Source: Mycobacterium sp. 852013-50091_SCH5140682
GTDB taxonomy: Bacteria; Actinomycetota; Actinomycetes; Mycobacteriales; Mycobacteriaceae
NCBI RefSeq assembly: GCF_001665685.1
Contig: NZ_LZTB01000104.1
Coordinates: 112,482-176,481, forward strand
Length of the DNA stretch: 64,000 nucleotides
Reading direction: 5' to 3'
The notes under the pieces were generated by a model that was not told where the DNA came from, did no database searches, and saw only the letters and a list, made by a program, of their open reading frames with translations. Within the stretch, counting starts at the first letter, position 1. Every line of letters starts with the position of its first letter. Positions 35,661-44,722 of this stretch are shown here, piece after piece. The position numbers and the translations under genes are program-made.

Positions 35661-36532
35661 GCCAGGCCCCGCCGCGAGATGCCTTGCGGGAACAGCAACA
35701 GCGCGAGGAACAAGACGCCGAACACCACCAGCAGGGTGTAGTTGGCGCCCACGTACGTCGTCACCACCGACTGCAGCACGCCCAGGAACAAGCCTGCCGC
35801 CAGCACGCCGACCACCGAGCCCAGGCCCGCCAACACCACCACGAAAAACGCGAACAACGTATAGCGCAGACCGACTTCCGGTGTCATCGCGTAGATGGCG
35901 CCCAGCAGTGCTCCGGCCATCGCGGTCAGGCCGGTGTAGATGGCGTAGACCAGGCTGCTGATCCGCTTGACGTCGATGCCCATCAGCCCGGCGTTTTCTT
36001 TGCTCTGCGCGGTAGCTCTTATGGCCAGACCCGTTCGCGTATAGAACAGGAACGCCAAGAACAGGCCCGTCGCGATCACCGCGAACACGAAGCCGGCCAC
36101 CCGGATCGCCGGTGCCGTGATGCCGAGCAGCTCGATGTTGCCGGGAAAGAAGCTGGTGCGCACCGTGCGTGGGTCGTACCCGAACGCCGTGAGCAGGCCG
36201 CCGCGGATCAGCGTGGCGAGCCCGAACGTGAACGCCAGCCCCATCAACGCCGGCAGCGCGTACTTGCTGGTTCGGACTCGGTAGATCAGTGGCGCGATGA
36301 GCCAGCCGACCACGCCGAACACCACGAACACCGCTGGGAGCAGGGCGAACGCGTCGACCTTCAACGCTTCGCTGGCCACGATCGCGGCGTAGGCGCCGAT
36401 GACCACCCACATTCCGACGGCGAGATCGACGACGTCCAGGACTCCGAACGACAGCGAAAACCCGATGCTGATCGCGACATAGAGGCCACCGATGAGGATT
36501 CCGCCGACAAGCGCTTGCACGAGTTCGGCCAT
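35657..36532 (-). CDS. livH: ABC transporter permease, LivH-like
   Basis: A 291-residue permease with about eight membrane segments, beginning LVGGILIGGLYVAISIGFSL, the LivH hallmark. KENAGLMGIDVKRI is the coupling loop. It is the first gene of the five-gene liv-type operon (H, M, G, F, binding protein), each overlapping or nearly touching the next. The unusual order, binding protein last, is common in actinobacteria. Confidence 0.9.
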   Translation of the reverse strand: MAELVQALVGGILIGGLYVAISIGFSLSFGVLDVVDLAVGMWVVIGAYAAIVASEALKVDAFALLPAVFVVFGVVGWLIAPLIYRVRTSKYALPALMGLAFTFGLATLIRGGLLTAFGYDPRTVRTSFFPGNIELLGITAPAIRVAGFVFAVIATGLFLAFLFYTRTGLAIRATAQSKENAGLMGIDVKRISSLVYAIYTGLTAMAGALLGAIYAMTPEVGLRYTLFAFFVVVLAGLGSVVGVLAAGLFLGVLQSVVTTYVGANYTLLVVFGVLFLALLLFPQGISRRGLA

Positions 36533-36670
36533 CGAGTCCTTTCGACAGGGCGGTCAGGACTCTTCGGAGCGTATCCAGGGCACGGGGGAGTTATCAGCAG
36601 ATCACGGGGATTGGCTGGGTGCCATGGCGAATGGAAACGGTGTTCCCACTCTCACTATAGGGCCGGGGGT

Positions 36671-36689
36671 TGGGCTTGCGGCAAGGCCC
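36671..36689 (+). promoter_or_regulatory. Rifamycin-associated element (RAE) upstream of arr
   Basis: The 18 bases GGGCTTGCGGCAAGGCCC at 36672-36689 match the conserved rifamycin-associated element known upstream of rifamycin-inactivating genes in actinobacteria, apart from the first G of the 19-base form, which is T here. It lies 53 bases before the arr start, on the expected side. It implies rifamycin-inducible expression. Confidence 0.75.
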
Positions 36690-36742
36690 CGTGCTTGCTG
36701 CACAATCGTCCGGCTGCGAAGTAACCGCTGATGGGGGATGTT

Positions 36743-37171
36743 GTGACGAGTACGCCGAAGCCTTTTGAAGTGCATCCGTCGGGTGCCTACCTGCACGGCA
36801 CCAAAGCTGATCTTGCGGTGGGGGATCGGCTGGTGCCCGGCCGCGAATCGAATTACGAAGCGGGGCGGATCATGAATCACGTCTATGTCACTCAAACGTT
36901 GGATGCCGCGGTGTGGGGTGCCGAGCTTGCTGTCGGCAAGGGCCGCGGCCGCATCTACATCGTGGAACCCGAAGGCCCGCTCGAAGACGATCCGAACGTG
37001 ACGGACAAGAAGCTCCCCGGCAACCCGACCCGTTCCTACCGGACCCGCGAGCCGGTGCGGATCGTCGGGGAGATCACCGACTGGGTAGGGCACTCTCCCG
37101 AGCAACTGCAAGCCATGCGCGACGGGTTGGCCGATCTTCGGCGGCGCGGGCTCGATGTCATCTATGACTAA
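36743..37171 (+). CDS. arr: Rifampicin ADP-ribosyltransferase
   Basis: A 142-residue enzyme that transfers ADP-ribose from NAD+ to the C23 hydroxyl of rifamycins, inactivating them. GTG 36743 follows GGGGGA by four bases and gives the same N-terminal length (TPKPFEVH) as the M. smegmatis enzyme; ATG 36731 is an alternative. FEVHPSGAYLHGTKADL, NHVYVTQTLDAAVWGAEL and GNPTRSYRTREPVRIVGE are nearly identical to known Arr. The sequence is full length with no lesion. An RAE lies upstream. Confidence 0.95.
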   Translation: MTSTPKPFEVHPSGAYLHGTKADLAVGDRLVPGRESNYEAGRIMNHVYVTQTLDAAVWGAELAVGKGRGRIYIVEPEGPLEDDPNVTDKKLPGNPTRSYRTREPVRIVGEITDWVGHSPEQLQAMRDGLADLRRRGLDVIYD

Positions 37172-38732
37172 TTGAATGCGGTGCTGCCCGGCACGGCGTG
37201 CGTCTTGCTGATGAGCTTGGCGTAGCAGTGGTCCCGGTCGAAGCCCTGATCACTGCACCAGGCCAAGGCGCCGTCCGCGGTCGGGAAGGTGAACGGTGCG
37301 ATGGTCACCCAGAAGTTGGACGCGTCGAAGGTCGACCAGTCACCCGACCACAGCAGCTTGGCGCCATACCGTTGGCGCAGCCGCAGGTGCTCCTCCAAAG
37401 TCAGGGCGTTGTTCCACACGACGCCCTCATCGACGACGCCGGGGCGCTTGGAACTCAACTGCGGCACCCAGAGGTCAACGCCTTGCGTGCTGACCACGGT
37501 GTAGTCGCCTCCGGCGATCTGGCGTAGCTGGGTAGCGCTCGAGACCTCGGGATCGCGGACCGCCGTAGGTGTGTACGTCGGCGTCGACGGTTTCGCCGTC
37601 GGCGCCGTCTTGTAGACGGTCGGGCCGGCGACGGTCACGGTCGGTGGCGGGGTGACGGTCGTCGCTCCGACCGGTGTGGAGCTGACCGACGGCGTCGAGT
37701 TCTTCGACACCAGGAGTCCGATGACGAGGCCCACAGCGCCGAGCAAGAGCGCTGATACCAGCCCGATGACTGCCAACGGAACCAGCGATTGTTGCCTGGG
37801 TTCAGGCGCGGGCGGCGCGACGGTCGGTGTTGCCGTGAGCAAGGGTGGTGCGGTGTTCGGCGCCAGCATCGTGTTGGCGCTCGCCTCGATCGCCTCTGCG
37901 GGGCTTGTCTGCACGGCGCGCCGGGCGGCGCGGCCAGGGCGCCGGCGCTGCCGTAGCGCTCGTCGGGTTCCTTGGCCATGCCGCGGGCGATGACCGCGTC
38001 CAGGGTGGTGGGGACGCCGGCGCGGACAAGACTCGGCCGCGGTGGTGGGGCGGTGAGGTGAGCGGTGATCAGCTGCTCGTAGCTGTTGGTCGGAAAAGGT
38101 GAGTCTCCGGTCAGCGCTTCGTACAGCACGCAGGCCAGGGAGTAGATGTCGGAGGCAGGCGTGCACGGCGTCTCACCGAACCGTTCCGGGGCCATGTAGC
38201 CGAAGGAGCCGATCTGCATGCCTGCCTGGGTGAGACTCGAATCGCCTTGTGCCTGAGCGATGCCGAAGTCGAGCAGATAGGCGAAGTCCGCGTCGGTGAC
38301 GATGATGTTCTGGGGCTTGACGTCGCGATGGATCAGCCCTTGCGCGTGCGCGGCGTCCAGCGCGGCGGCGACCTGCTCGATGATCGCTACTGCGCGGTGG
38401 GGGTCGAGGGGGCATGCGTTGACGAGGTCCTGCAACGTCTGCCCGCGGACCAGACGCATGTCGATGTACAGGTTGCCGTCGATCTCACCCCAGTCGTGAA
38501 TCGGCACGACGTGCGGTTCCTGCAGGTTCGCGGCCGCGTGCGACTCACGGAGGAACCGTGCCCGGAACCGTTCGTCCTCCGCGTACTCCTCACGGAGGAT
38601 CTTCAAGGCAACAGTTCGATCCTTCTCACCGTCGTGCGCCTCATACACCTCACCCATTCCGCCGCGGCCGAGTAACGCGGTCAGCTTGTATTTGCCGAAC
38701 GTGGTGCCCACGCGTGTGTTGTTGTCAACCAT
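37168..38732 (-). pseudogene. PknH/PknJ-like Ser/Thr protein kinase gene with a frameshift
   Basis: Two frames make one kinase. From ATG 38732, an intact kinase domain runs to about residue 268: GRGGMGEVYEA, VALKIL, IHRDVKPQNIIV, LLDFGIA, MAPERFG, SDIYSLACVLYEALTG. Near 37921-37935 it shifts out of frame. The other frame, to 37168, continues with ARRAVQTSPAEA, a membrane segment (LAVIGLVSALLLGAVGLVIGLLV) and an extracellular domain of about 170 residues with two cysteines. One base missing from a GC-rich run restores one protein of about 520 residues. The kinase part could still be made as a soluble form with an odd tail to 37635. Sequence error is an alternative. Confidence 0.85.
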
Positions 38733-38953
38733 CTTGAGCCTCCTCGACTGGCGAACAGGCGAACGTAGCGCGGGGTACTGACATCCTCGGCGGGCGTGTG
38801 CTCCGGGCCTTCTCAGGCTAAGCGCAATCGTTGCTGGGCGGGATGGGATTCGGGCCTTTCCTTCTGGTGATCAGTGCCAGGGTTGGCGACGGCAAGACTT
38901 GTCGCCTGTGGACAAGCACCACTAACGTCAGTGCACCGCGTTACTCTCCCGGC

Positions 38954-39490
38954 GTGGACGTTGGACTGTACGAATCTTTGCTTACTGAGCGGCTCAATGC
39001 TGCTCTGTTGGAACGTCCAGATCTGGAGCCCAACTTCAGCACGGTCGACGACGCCGAACAAGCGTTGAGCATTGCTCGGCACCTCCTGCCACTGATTGAG
39101 CGGCAGCAGAAAGCCGTCGGTAGTGCGGAAGCGCGGGAGGAGCTGGTCCGCAACATCCTTGAGGGGCGCGTCGACAAGGAGGAACTGCAACAGAACTTGC
39201 GTCAGATTCATCGGAGCAAGATTTACCGGCCGGATGTGGTCCGGCCGGCCGAAACACTCGGGCGCGGGACGGCTTCGACGTGCGCGGCACTGCTGGCTCA
39301 CCTGTCGGCGAGAGGGCACGCGAGTAGGACCGCCTCTTGCCTAGAGGCGAGCGATTCGTGCCCACCCCGATGGGTCACCACAGCCAGTGCTCGGGACTGC
39401 CCTGTCCCCATTTTGCGTTTTACCACCCACGCATCGGTACGACTGTCGGCATGCCTCAGGCGATTGCGATGCGCGGCGATCACCAAATAG
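38954..39490 (+). pseudogene. Truncated 5' fragment of a larger gene at island edge
   Basis: From GTG 38954 the first 90-100 residues look like the start of a large multidomain protein: DVGLYESLLTERLNAALL and EQALSIARHLLPLIERQQKAVG resemble the N-terminal segment of helicase/nuclease proteins of the DUF3427 type. After about position 39250 the sequence loses this character and becomes low-quality coding up to the stop at 39490. I read it as a gene cut off by arrival of the adjacent island, but the family match is tentative and it could be a genuine small protein. Confidence 0.45.
39331..39349 (+). terminator. Hairpin at left edge of island
   Basis: CGCCTCT and AGAGGCG form a perfect 7-bp stem with a five-base loop inside the truncated fragment region. 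It may terminate the fragment's transcript; there is no T tract. Confidence 0.35.
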
Positions 39491-39799
39491 TGTAAACAGC
39501 ATGATAGCAGCCCTCGGCGTGGCTAGTTCGGACTACCATGTACTGTTCCTGGGACTCAGTAAACCCACCATTCATATGCCTGCTTGTCTTGCGGATTCAC
39601 CGAACAATTCCCGACTGGTCGATGACCGTTGCACGTTAACCAGCGGGATATGGGAAAGGATCGGATTTACGCATACTACGAGTGCAGCTGTTGCTTCGCC
39701 CAAAACGCTGCCACGGCCTTTTCCGCGAGTACGGTCGCGCGAGATTGCACGAGCGAACTATGAGATAGATATAAGGTCCGACTTCAGGAATGATACCGA
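39491..39799. other. AT-richer intergenic region at left end of island
   Basis: No gene recognised. Base composition drops compared with the flanking chromosome, which suggests the transition into acquired DNA. TAGTTCGGACTA at 39524-39535 resembles TAGTTCGGAACTA in the dndA-dndB promoter region (43511-43523) and could be a shared regulatory site. Confidence 0.4.
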
Positions 39800-41371
39800 A
39801 TGAACGAGATTCTCGCGGCTAGCTCAAGCTCAGCAGGCGACCTATTTAGCAGCTCCACATTTACGATTCCCATGTACCAGCGCGAGTACGCGTGGAGTAG
39901 TTCCCAATACGAAGCCTTATGGGACGATCTTCGAAGTTCGCTCACTGATCAGTCGTACTTTCTGGGTTTGATTATTTTAACTAGAACAGATCGCAAGAAA
40001 GAGGTAGTTGATGGACAACAACGCCTCATCACGATCTCAATACTCTCAGCGGCCCTGCGTGATGAATCTCACGACAGGAGGAGGTCGGCTCTTGCAAGCC
40101 AGATACATACAACCTTCCTGTTCGCTCTTGACTATCAGACAGAGATTGAGCGACCAAGAATCGAGTTCAGCGATCAAGGCGATGGCGAGGTTTTCGAGGC
40201 AATAATCACTTCGAAGATGTCGTCACTGCAGCCTGACGATCACCAAATGAAAAGGGCATACCAGTACTTTCGTTCGAAGTTGCAAGAAGATATTGACGAA
40301 GACGCCTTTAAGCGGCTGGGGCAGTGGGTCGAATTCTTACGCGAAAGACTGTACTTTGCCGTATTTGTCCATCCAGACCCGGCGTCCGCGTATACAGTAT
40401 TCGAAGTAATCAACGACCGTGGGAAAGAACTAACACCTGCTGATCTGCTAAAGAACAATCTGATCGCAAACACCCCGGACGACCAGAAGCGCAATGTGTA
40501 CGAACGCTGGCAGCTCCTAGGGCGCCAATTCGATGACGGTCCCCCCGAGGGATTTGTTCAGTACATCCGCCACGTGGCAATTTTAACGCGCGGTTACATT
40601 CTGCCGCGAGACTTGTATCGAACGGTGGCGCGTACGTCGCAGGCCCCGAATGGAATGGTCAATCTGCTTCCGGAGCTCGAAGCCCATTTGGAGCTGTATC
40701 TCCAAATCGCTGACCCGACGACCGGCGGTCCGGCGTCTGAAGTTGCCGCTGCTGTATATGCAGGCTTCAATGCACTCGGCGTTACAGCTGTAAGGCCATT
40801 ACTCCTAGCTTTTGGGCATGACGAAGACGAACCACTGCTCGAGGTGTTCCGGAGCACGGTTAAGATCGCAGCGGTAACTTCGCTCGGCTCAGCGAATTTG
40901 GAGCGTCGCTTTAGCGAAGCTGCCGCCAAGGCAGTAAAAGGTTCCGACTGGAAGACGCAGTTGGTGCAATTAGTACCAGATCGAGATACCTTCATCAACG
41001 ATCTGCCAAGACGGGCGCTGCGAAAGCAAACGCTTCAGTTGATTCAGCGATCGATAGTTCAGAAATCGATTATAACGCTCCCAGAAGGCCACTTGCAGCT
41101 TATTCGCCCCAAGGTGGCCCATGACTGGATCGATATTACCGATGATGACTTCGGTGCACTCGGCAGAACAATAGGAAATACGGTCTTAACGTCAGTTCTC
41201 AGGCGCCCCCGCAACAGCGCGCGGTGGGATGAAACTAAACGAAACCTCATTCCAACTGTAATCGACGACCATCATAAGTCATACCTCGAAAAACACGAAC
41301 GGTGGACGTCCGCAACAATAGCCGCGTGGGGGTCTCGTCTCGCTGAGGAGGCGGCGGATGTCTGGTACTGA
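39800..41371 (+). CDS. DUF262 (GmrS/SspE-like) protein with degenerate DUF1524 C-terminus
   Basis: A 523-residue protein. The DUF262 domain has FTIPMYQREYAW at 21-32, the NTP-binding VDGQQRL at 70-76 and FEVINDRGKELTPADLLKNN near 201-220. The C-terminal part follows the DUF1524 layout (RTIGNTVLTS, RNSARWDETK, final WTSATIAAWGSRLAEEA), but where the HNH histidine motif is expected (EHILP) it reads LQLIRP, so nuclease activity there is probably lost. DUF262-DUF1524 proteins include GmrSD and the phosphorothioate-sensing SspE. Next to dnd genes and translationally overlapped by a PIN-like nuclease gene, it may be an NTPase sensor that works through that partner. This role is inference. Confidence 0.85.
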   Translation: MNEILAASSSSAGDLFSSSTFTIPMYQREYAWSSSQYEALWDDLRSSLTDQSYFLGLIILTRTDRKKEVVDGQQRLITISILSAALRDESHDRRRSALASQIHTTFLFALDYQTEIERPRIEFSDQGDGEVFEAIITSKMSSLQPDDHQMKRAYQYFRSKLQEDIDEDAFKRLGQWVEFLRERLYFAVFVHPDPASAYTVFEVINDRGKELTPADLLKNNLIANTPDDQKRNVYERWQLLGRQFDDGPPEGFVQYIRHVAILTRGYILPRDLYRTVARTSQAPNGMVNLLPELEAHLELYLQIADPTTGGPASEVAAAVYAGFNALGVTAVRPLLLAFGHDEDEPLLEVFRSTVKIAAVTSLGSANLERRFSEAAAKAVKGSDWKTQLVQLVPDRDTFINDLPRRALRKQTLQLIQRSIVQKSIITLPEGHLQLIRPKVAHDWIDITDDDFGALGRTIGNTVLTSVLRRPRNSARWDETKRNLIPTVIDDHHKSYLEKHERWTSATIAAWGSRLAEEAADVWY

Positions 41372-42164
41372 TTCGCGAAATCAAGCGCTAGACAGGATCG
41401 TTCGAATTCTGACTAGGGAAACCCGAATCGATTCACTTTCCTCTGTTGTACGTGCATTAGAGAGCGGTAGGAGAACATCGCGCTCAGTCGGTCAGATCGC
41501 ATTTGGTCTCGATGCGAACGTGATTCTGTTGATGTACAAGCATGTAGTCGTATCCGACTATCTAACATCCCTCCATACTGGCCCGCTCATACTCCCAGGG
41601 CAAGCAATACAAGAATTCTGGAATAATCGATCGAAAATGCAGAGCGTAGCTGAGCCAGTCAAGAGCGCCTTCGCTCAACTCAGCAAGGTCGTTAGCGACC
41701 TCGAAGACGAGCATGCAGAATTTCAAATGCGGTTTCAGGAAATATTGAACGATTTCGAAAAAGAGGCGGGCCACATCTGGACGGAAACGTTTAGAACCAA
41801 GGTTGCCGATACATTCCATTCGTTGGCAGAGCGTGCAGTAGAGCCACAGTTTCCAAAGGAACTGATTGAACGTTTGGCGCACGCACGTCAATCCACGAAG
41901 ACGCCTCCTGGCTTCAAAGATGCGGGCGACGGCGATTTATATGTGTGGGCTGAATTCCTGCTGGGTCTGGTCGAAGCCCGCGACAGCGGCGATAAATTCG
42001 AGTTAGCAGTTCTAATTACGGAAGATAAAAAGAGTGATTGGGGCAAGGGTGGAGAGGCGCATCCGATATTGGCTGCTGAGCTCTTTGAGCTTGTTGGGGT
42101 GCCGTTTGAGACTTGGGACTTCCGAAAAATGAAGGAATATGCGAATGGAGCTACGGCGAATTAG
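41358..42164 (+). CDS. PIN-like (PIN_8 type) nuclease coupled to DUF262 protein
   Basis: A 268-residue protein whose start lies 14 bases inside the DUF262 gene. The PIN-like acidic set appears intact: FGLDANVIL (Asp52), AIQEFW (Glu86), GDGDLYVW (Asp191, Asp193) and ITEDKKSDW (Asp223, Asp227), with a long helical insertion at about 95-170 as in PIN_8 proteins. It is a predicted metal-dependent nuclease acting on RNA or DNA. Coupling to an upstream DUF262 protein with a broken HNH site suggests it supplies the cutting activity. It is convergent with dndA, 125 bases away. Confidence 0.8.
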   Translation: MSGTDSRNQALDRIVRILTRETRIDSLSSVVRALESGRRTSRSVGQIAFGLDANVILLMYKHVVVSDYLTSLHTGPLILPGQAIQEFWNNRSKMQSVAEPVKSAFAQLSKVVSDLEDEHAEFQMRFQEILNDFEKEAGHIWTETFRTKVADTFHSLAERAVEPQFPKELIERLAHARQSTKTPPGFKDAGDGDLYVWAEFLLGLVEARDSGDKFELAVLITEDKKSDWGKGGEAHPILAAELFELVGVPFETWDFRKMKEYANGATAN

Positions 42165-42289
42165 CAACGCCGCTACGACGTCACGGGCATCGACGCTCTG
42201 TCCTCAGCATTACGACGAAGGGTGGCGATAGGGCGATCTCGATCTACGGAGGGGAATCGACAACCTCTCGGGGACGGGGTTTCTCTACG

Positions 42290-43480
42290 CTATACCTGGA
42301 GCGAAGCTAGGCGACGTGCGACCTCATCGAACGGAATGGCGGTGGTTTCGGCCCCCCATGACAATCTGAGCGCGCCAGCGATTCGAGCCTCTGGCAGTCC
42401 CGCCGCAGTGAGTACATGGCTTGGTTCGTAGGTCTGAGATGTGCAGGCTGAGCCATTTGAGATAGCGACAACGTCTTTGAGGGCAACGATTGCGGCCTCA
42501 GAGTCAATCCCGGGCACCGAGAAATTGAGTGCGTTTGCGACGGTACGTGAAGGATCGCCGTTAAGGACGATGTCAAGAGGCTCGAGTGCCTTGAGCAGGT
42601 TTCGCTTAGTTTCCTGGCAAACGCGTGTGCGCTCAGAGGCTTCCTCCGCGGCCAATTTTGCGGCCATCCCGAGGCCAGCGATCAGCGCGACGGGAAGCGT
42701 CCCAGGCCGCAGGCCGCGTTCTTGTCCGCCTCCGTGCATGAGCGGTTCAAGCGGCGGGCGCTTAAAGCCCCGTCGGCGGGTGAGAAGTGCCCCGATTCCC
42801 TTCGGTGCGCCGATCTTGTGCCCGGACAAGGACATTAGGTCGATACGAGGCTCGCGGAGAAGGTCGACGAGCTTGCCGAAAGCCTGAGCGGCATCGACAT
42901 GAAAGTACGCCTCATGGCCAGCGAGGATCGCCGCGATCTCATTGAGAGGTTGGATGACACCGGTTTCATTGTTCACCGCCATCACCGAGACCAGTAGCGT
43001 GTCTGGGCGGAGCGACATCGCGACTTGATCCGCCGAGACCCAGCCGCCTTCGTGTGGCGGAAGCAGCTCGACCTCAAAACCCTTTCGACTCAGAACCTCA
43101 AGTGGTTCGAGCACTGCCTTATGTTCGATTTGCGTTGAGATGATGTGGCGCCTGCCCGTTGCGATGCCATGTGCGGCGAGACCCAGGAGTGCCAGGTTAT
43201 CGCTCTCGGTCGCGCCGCTTGTGAAGACAACTTCATCGGGTTTCGCAGACACGACTGTCGCGACCTCCGTGCGCGCACGGTTCACTCGTTCTTTCGCGAT
43301 CTGACCGTAGGTATGTGTACGGCTGCCCGCGTTTCCGAACTCATTAGAGAGGTAGGTCATCACCTCCTCTGCGACTCGTCGGTCGACCGGCGTGGTGGCG
43401 TTGAAGTCCAGGTAGACCGGTCGCGCAGGGGTCTGACCCGCCATGCCAGCGGACTTGTCGGTGGCGATCGTTACCGTCAT
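42290..43480 (-). CDS. dndA: Cysteine desulfurase of DNA phosphorothioation
   Basis: A NifS/IscS-like PLP enzyme of 396 residues from ATG 43480; an ATG at 43555 would add 25 residues but would span a palindrome in the promoter. VYLDFNATTPVD at the N-terminus, the PLP lysine in SLSGHKIGAPKGIG, and the catalytic cysteine in NGSACTS are all visible. It takes sulfur from cysteine and passes it to DndC for insertion into the DNA backbone. It diverges from dndBCDE, the common actinobacterial arrangement. Confidence 0.92.
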   Translation of the reverse strand: MTVTIATDKSAGMAGQTPARPVYLDFNATTPVDRRVAEEVMTYLSNEFGNAGSRTHTYGQIAKERVNRARTEVATVVSAKPDEVVFTSGATESDNLALLGLAAHGIATGRRHIISTQIEHKAVLEPLEVLSRKGFEVELLPPHEGGWVSADQVAMSLRPDTLLVSVMAVNNETGVIQPLNEIAAILAGHEAYFHVDAAQAFGKLVDLLREPRIDLMSLSGHKIGAPKGIGALLTRRRGFKRPPLEPLMHGGGQERGLRPGTLPVALIAGLGMAAKLAAEEASERTRVCQETKRNLLKALEPLDIVLNGDPSRTVANALNFSVPGIDSEAAIVALKDVVAISNGSACTSQTYEPSHVLTAAGLPEARIAGALRLSWGAETTAIPFDEVARRLASLQV

Positions 43481-43510
43481 GCCAAGCAGCGTAGCTTCCA
43501 GTACGGACAA

Positions 43511-43529
43511 TAGTTCGGAACTAGTTCCG
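43511..43529. promoter_or_regulatory. Palindrome between dndA and dndB, probable operator
   Basis: CGGAACTAGTTCCG at 43516-43529 is a perfect 14-bp palindrome midway between the divergent dndA (43480) and dndB (43574) starts. DndB is reported to repress dnd genes in other bacteria, so it or the sigma-like island regulator may bind here. Confidence 0.55.
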
Positions 43530-43573
43530 CGTTTTGTTTGGAAGTTTCTATCCATACATGGTAGGACAACAGC

Positions 43574-44722
43574 ATGGCTCAGGCTGAGGCATCAGCTCCG
43601 CAACAGTCGACGGACACCGGTGCGCTCGACGAGTTCAAGTACGTGTTTCCGGCGATCCGTGGGGTCCAAGCTGGCCGCGAGTACTACGTCACGATGTGTC
43701 CGTTGCGGCTTATCCCTCGCCTCTTCCTGTTCAACGAAGAAGAGCTACCTCCAGAGATGCGTGCACAGCGTCAGCTCAATAAGGCGCGAGTACCCGAGAT
43801 TGCGCGCTACATCATCGACAACCCAACGAGCTACATCTTCTCCGCCTTGACTGCGTCAGTGAACGCGGATGTGCGGTTTGAATCCATTGCGGGAGGCAAC
43901 GGGCCCGCGGAACGTGTCGGAACACTTACGATTCCGTGGTCTGCGACCTTCGTCATCAATGACGGTCAACACAGACGCGCCGCGATACAACAAGCGCTTG
44001 CCGAGAATCCGGAGCTTGGCGACGAGACTATCGCCATCGTGATGTATGTCGACATTGGGCTGGATCGATGCCAGCAGATGTTCGCCGACCTCAACCGGTA
44101 CGCGATTCGTCCGGCAAAGTCCATTGGCGTTCTTTACGATCACCGCGATCCGCTGGCTGCGATCTCGCGACTTGTTGTCTCGCAGAACCCGCTGCTCAGT
44201 GATCTGACAGAGATGGAAACGAGCAACTTGGCGCCGCGATCACGCAAGCTGTTCACACTCTCCGCTCTACACACTGCTACTGCAGCGCTCCTAAACGAGA
44301 TTGAGATCGAGTCACTGACTGAGCGTGTCGACTTGGCGACTCAATACTGGCGTGTGATAGCTGATCAGTTTCCCGCGTGGCAGCAGGTCTATCGCGGCGA
44401 GATCTCAGCAGGTGAAGTGCGCCAGGACTTTATCCACACCCACAGCATCGCCCTCCACGCATTAGGCCGGGTTGGCAACTCGCTCATCCGTACCAGTGCA
44501 GAGCCTTCTACCTGGGAGAAGCGGCTGAAGAAGTTGCGCAACATTGACTGGCATCGAAACAACGCTGGCACGTGGGAAGGCCGCGCCACCACGGCCGGCA
44601 AGGTGAGCAAGAGTCGCACGAACGTCGAACTGACAACCGCCTATATCAGGACGGCGCTAGGCATGCCGCTACCTCCCGACGAACAGCGCGCCGAAGACAG
44701 CTTCACTCAAGGGGGAAAATGA
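43574..44722 (+). CDS. dndB: DNA phosphorothioation protein DndB (DGQHR family)
   Basis: A 382-residue protein with the DGQHR motif in FVINDGQHRRAAIQQAL at about 132-148, and FADLNRYAIRPAKSIGVLYDHRDP, the family signature of DndB. DndB is not needed for sulfur insertion itself; in other hosts it modulates the level or specificity of modification and acts as a repressor. It is the first gene of dndBCDE-methyltransferase, and its stop overlaps the dndC start. Confidence 0.9.
   Translation: MAQAEASAPQQSTDTGALDEFKYVFPAIRGVQAGREYYVTMCPLRLIPRLFLFNEEELPPEMRAQRQLNKARVPEIARYIIDNPTSYIFSALTASVNADVRFESIAGGNGPAERVGTLTIPWSATFVINDGQHRRAAIQQALAENPELGDETIAIVMYVDIGLDRCQQMFADLNRYAIRPAKSIGVLYDHRDPLAAISRLVVSQNPLLSDLTEMETSNLAPRSRKLFTLSALHTATAALLNEIEIESLTERVDLATQYWRVIADQFPAWQQVYRGEISAGEVRQDFIHTHSIALHALGRVGNSLIRTSAEPSTWEKRLKKLRNIDWHRNNAGTWEGRATTAGKVSKSRTNVELTTAYIRTALGMPLPPDEQRAEDSFTQGGK

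Noticed and set aside
36651..36664. CTCACTATAGGGCC resembling part of a T7 promoter
   Set aside because: Only the 3' part of the consensus is present, there is no phage polymerase context, and the RAE directly downstream explains the region better.
43481..43555. Longer dndA start at 43555
   Set aside because: The added 25 residues are not conserved in cysteine desulfurases and would place the palindromic operator inside the gene.
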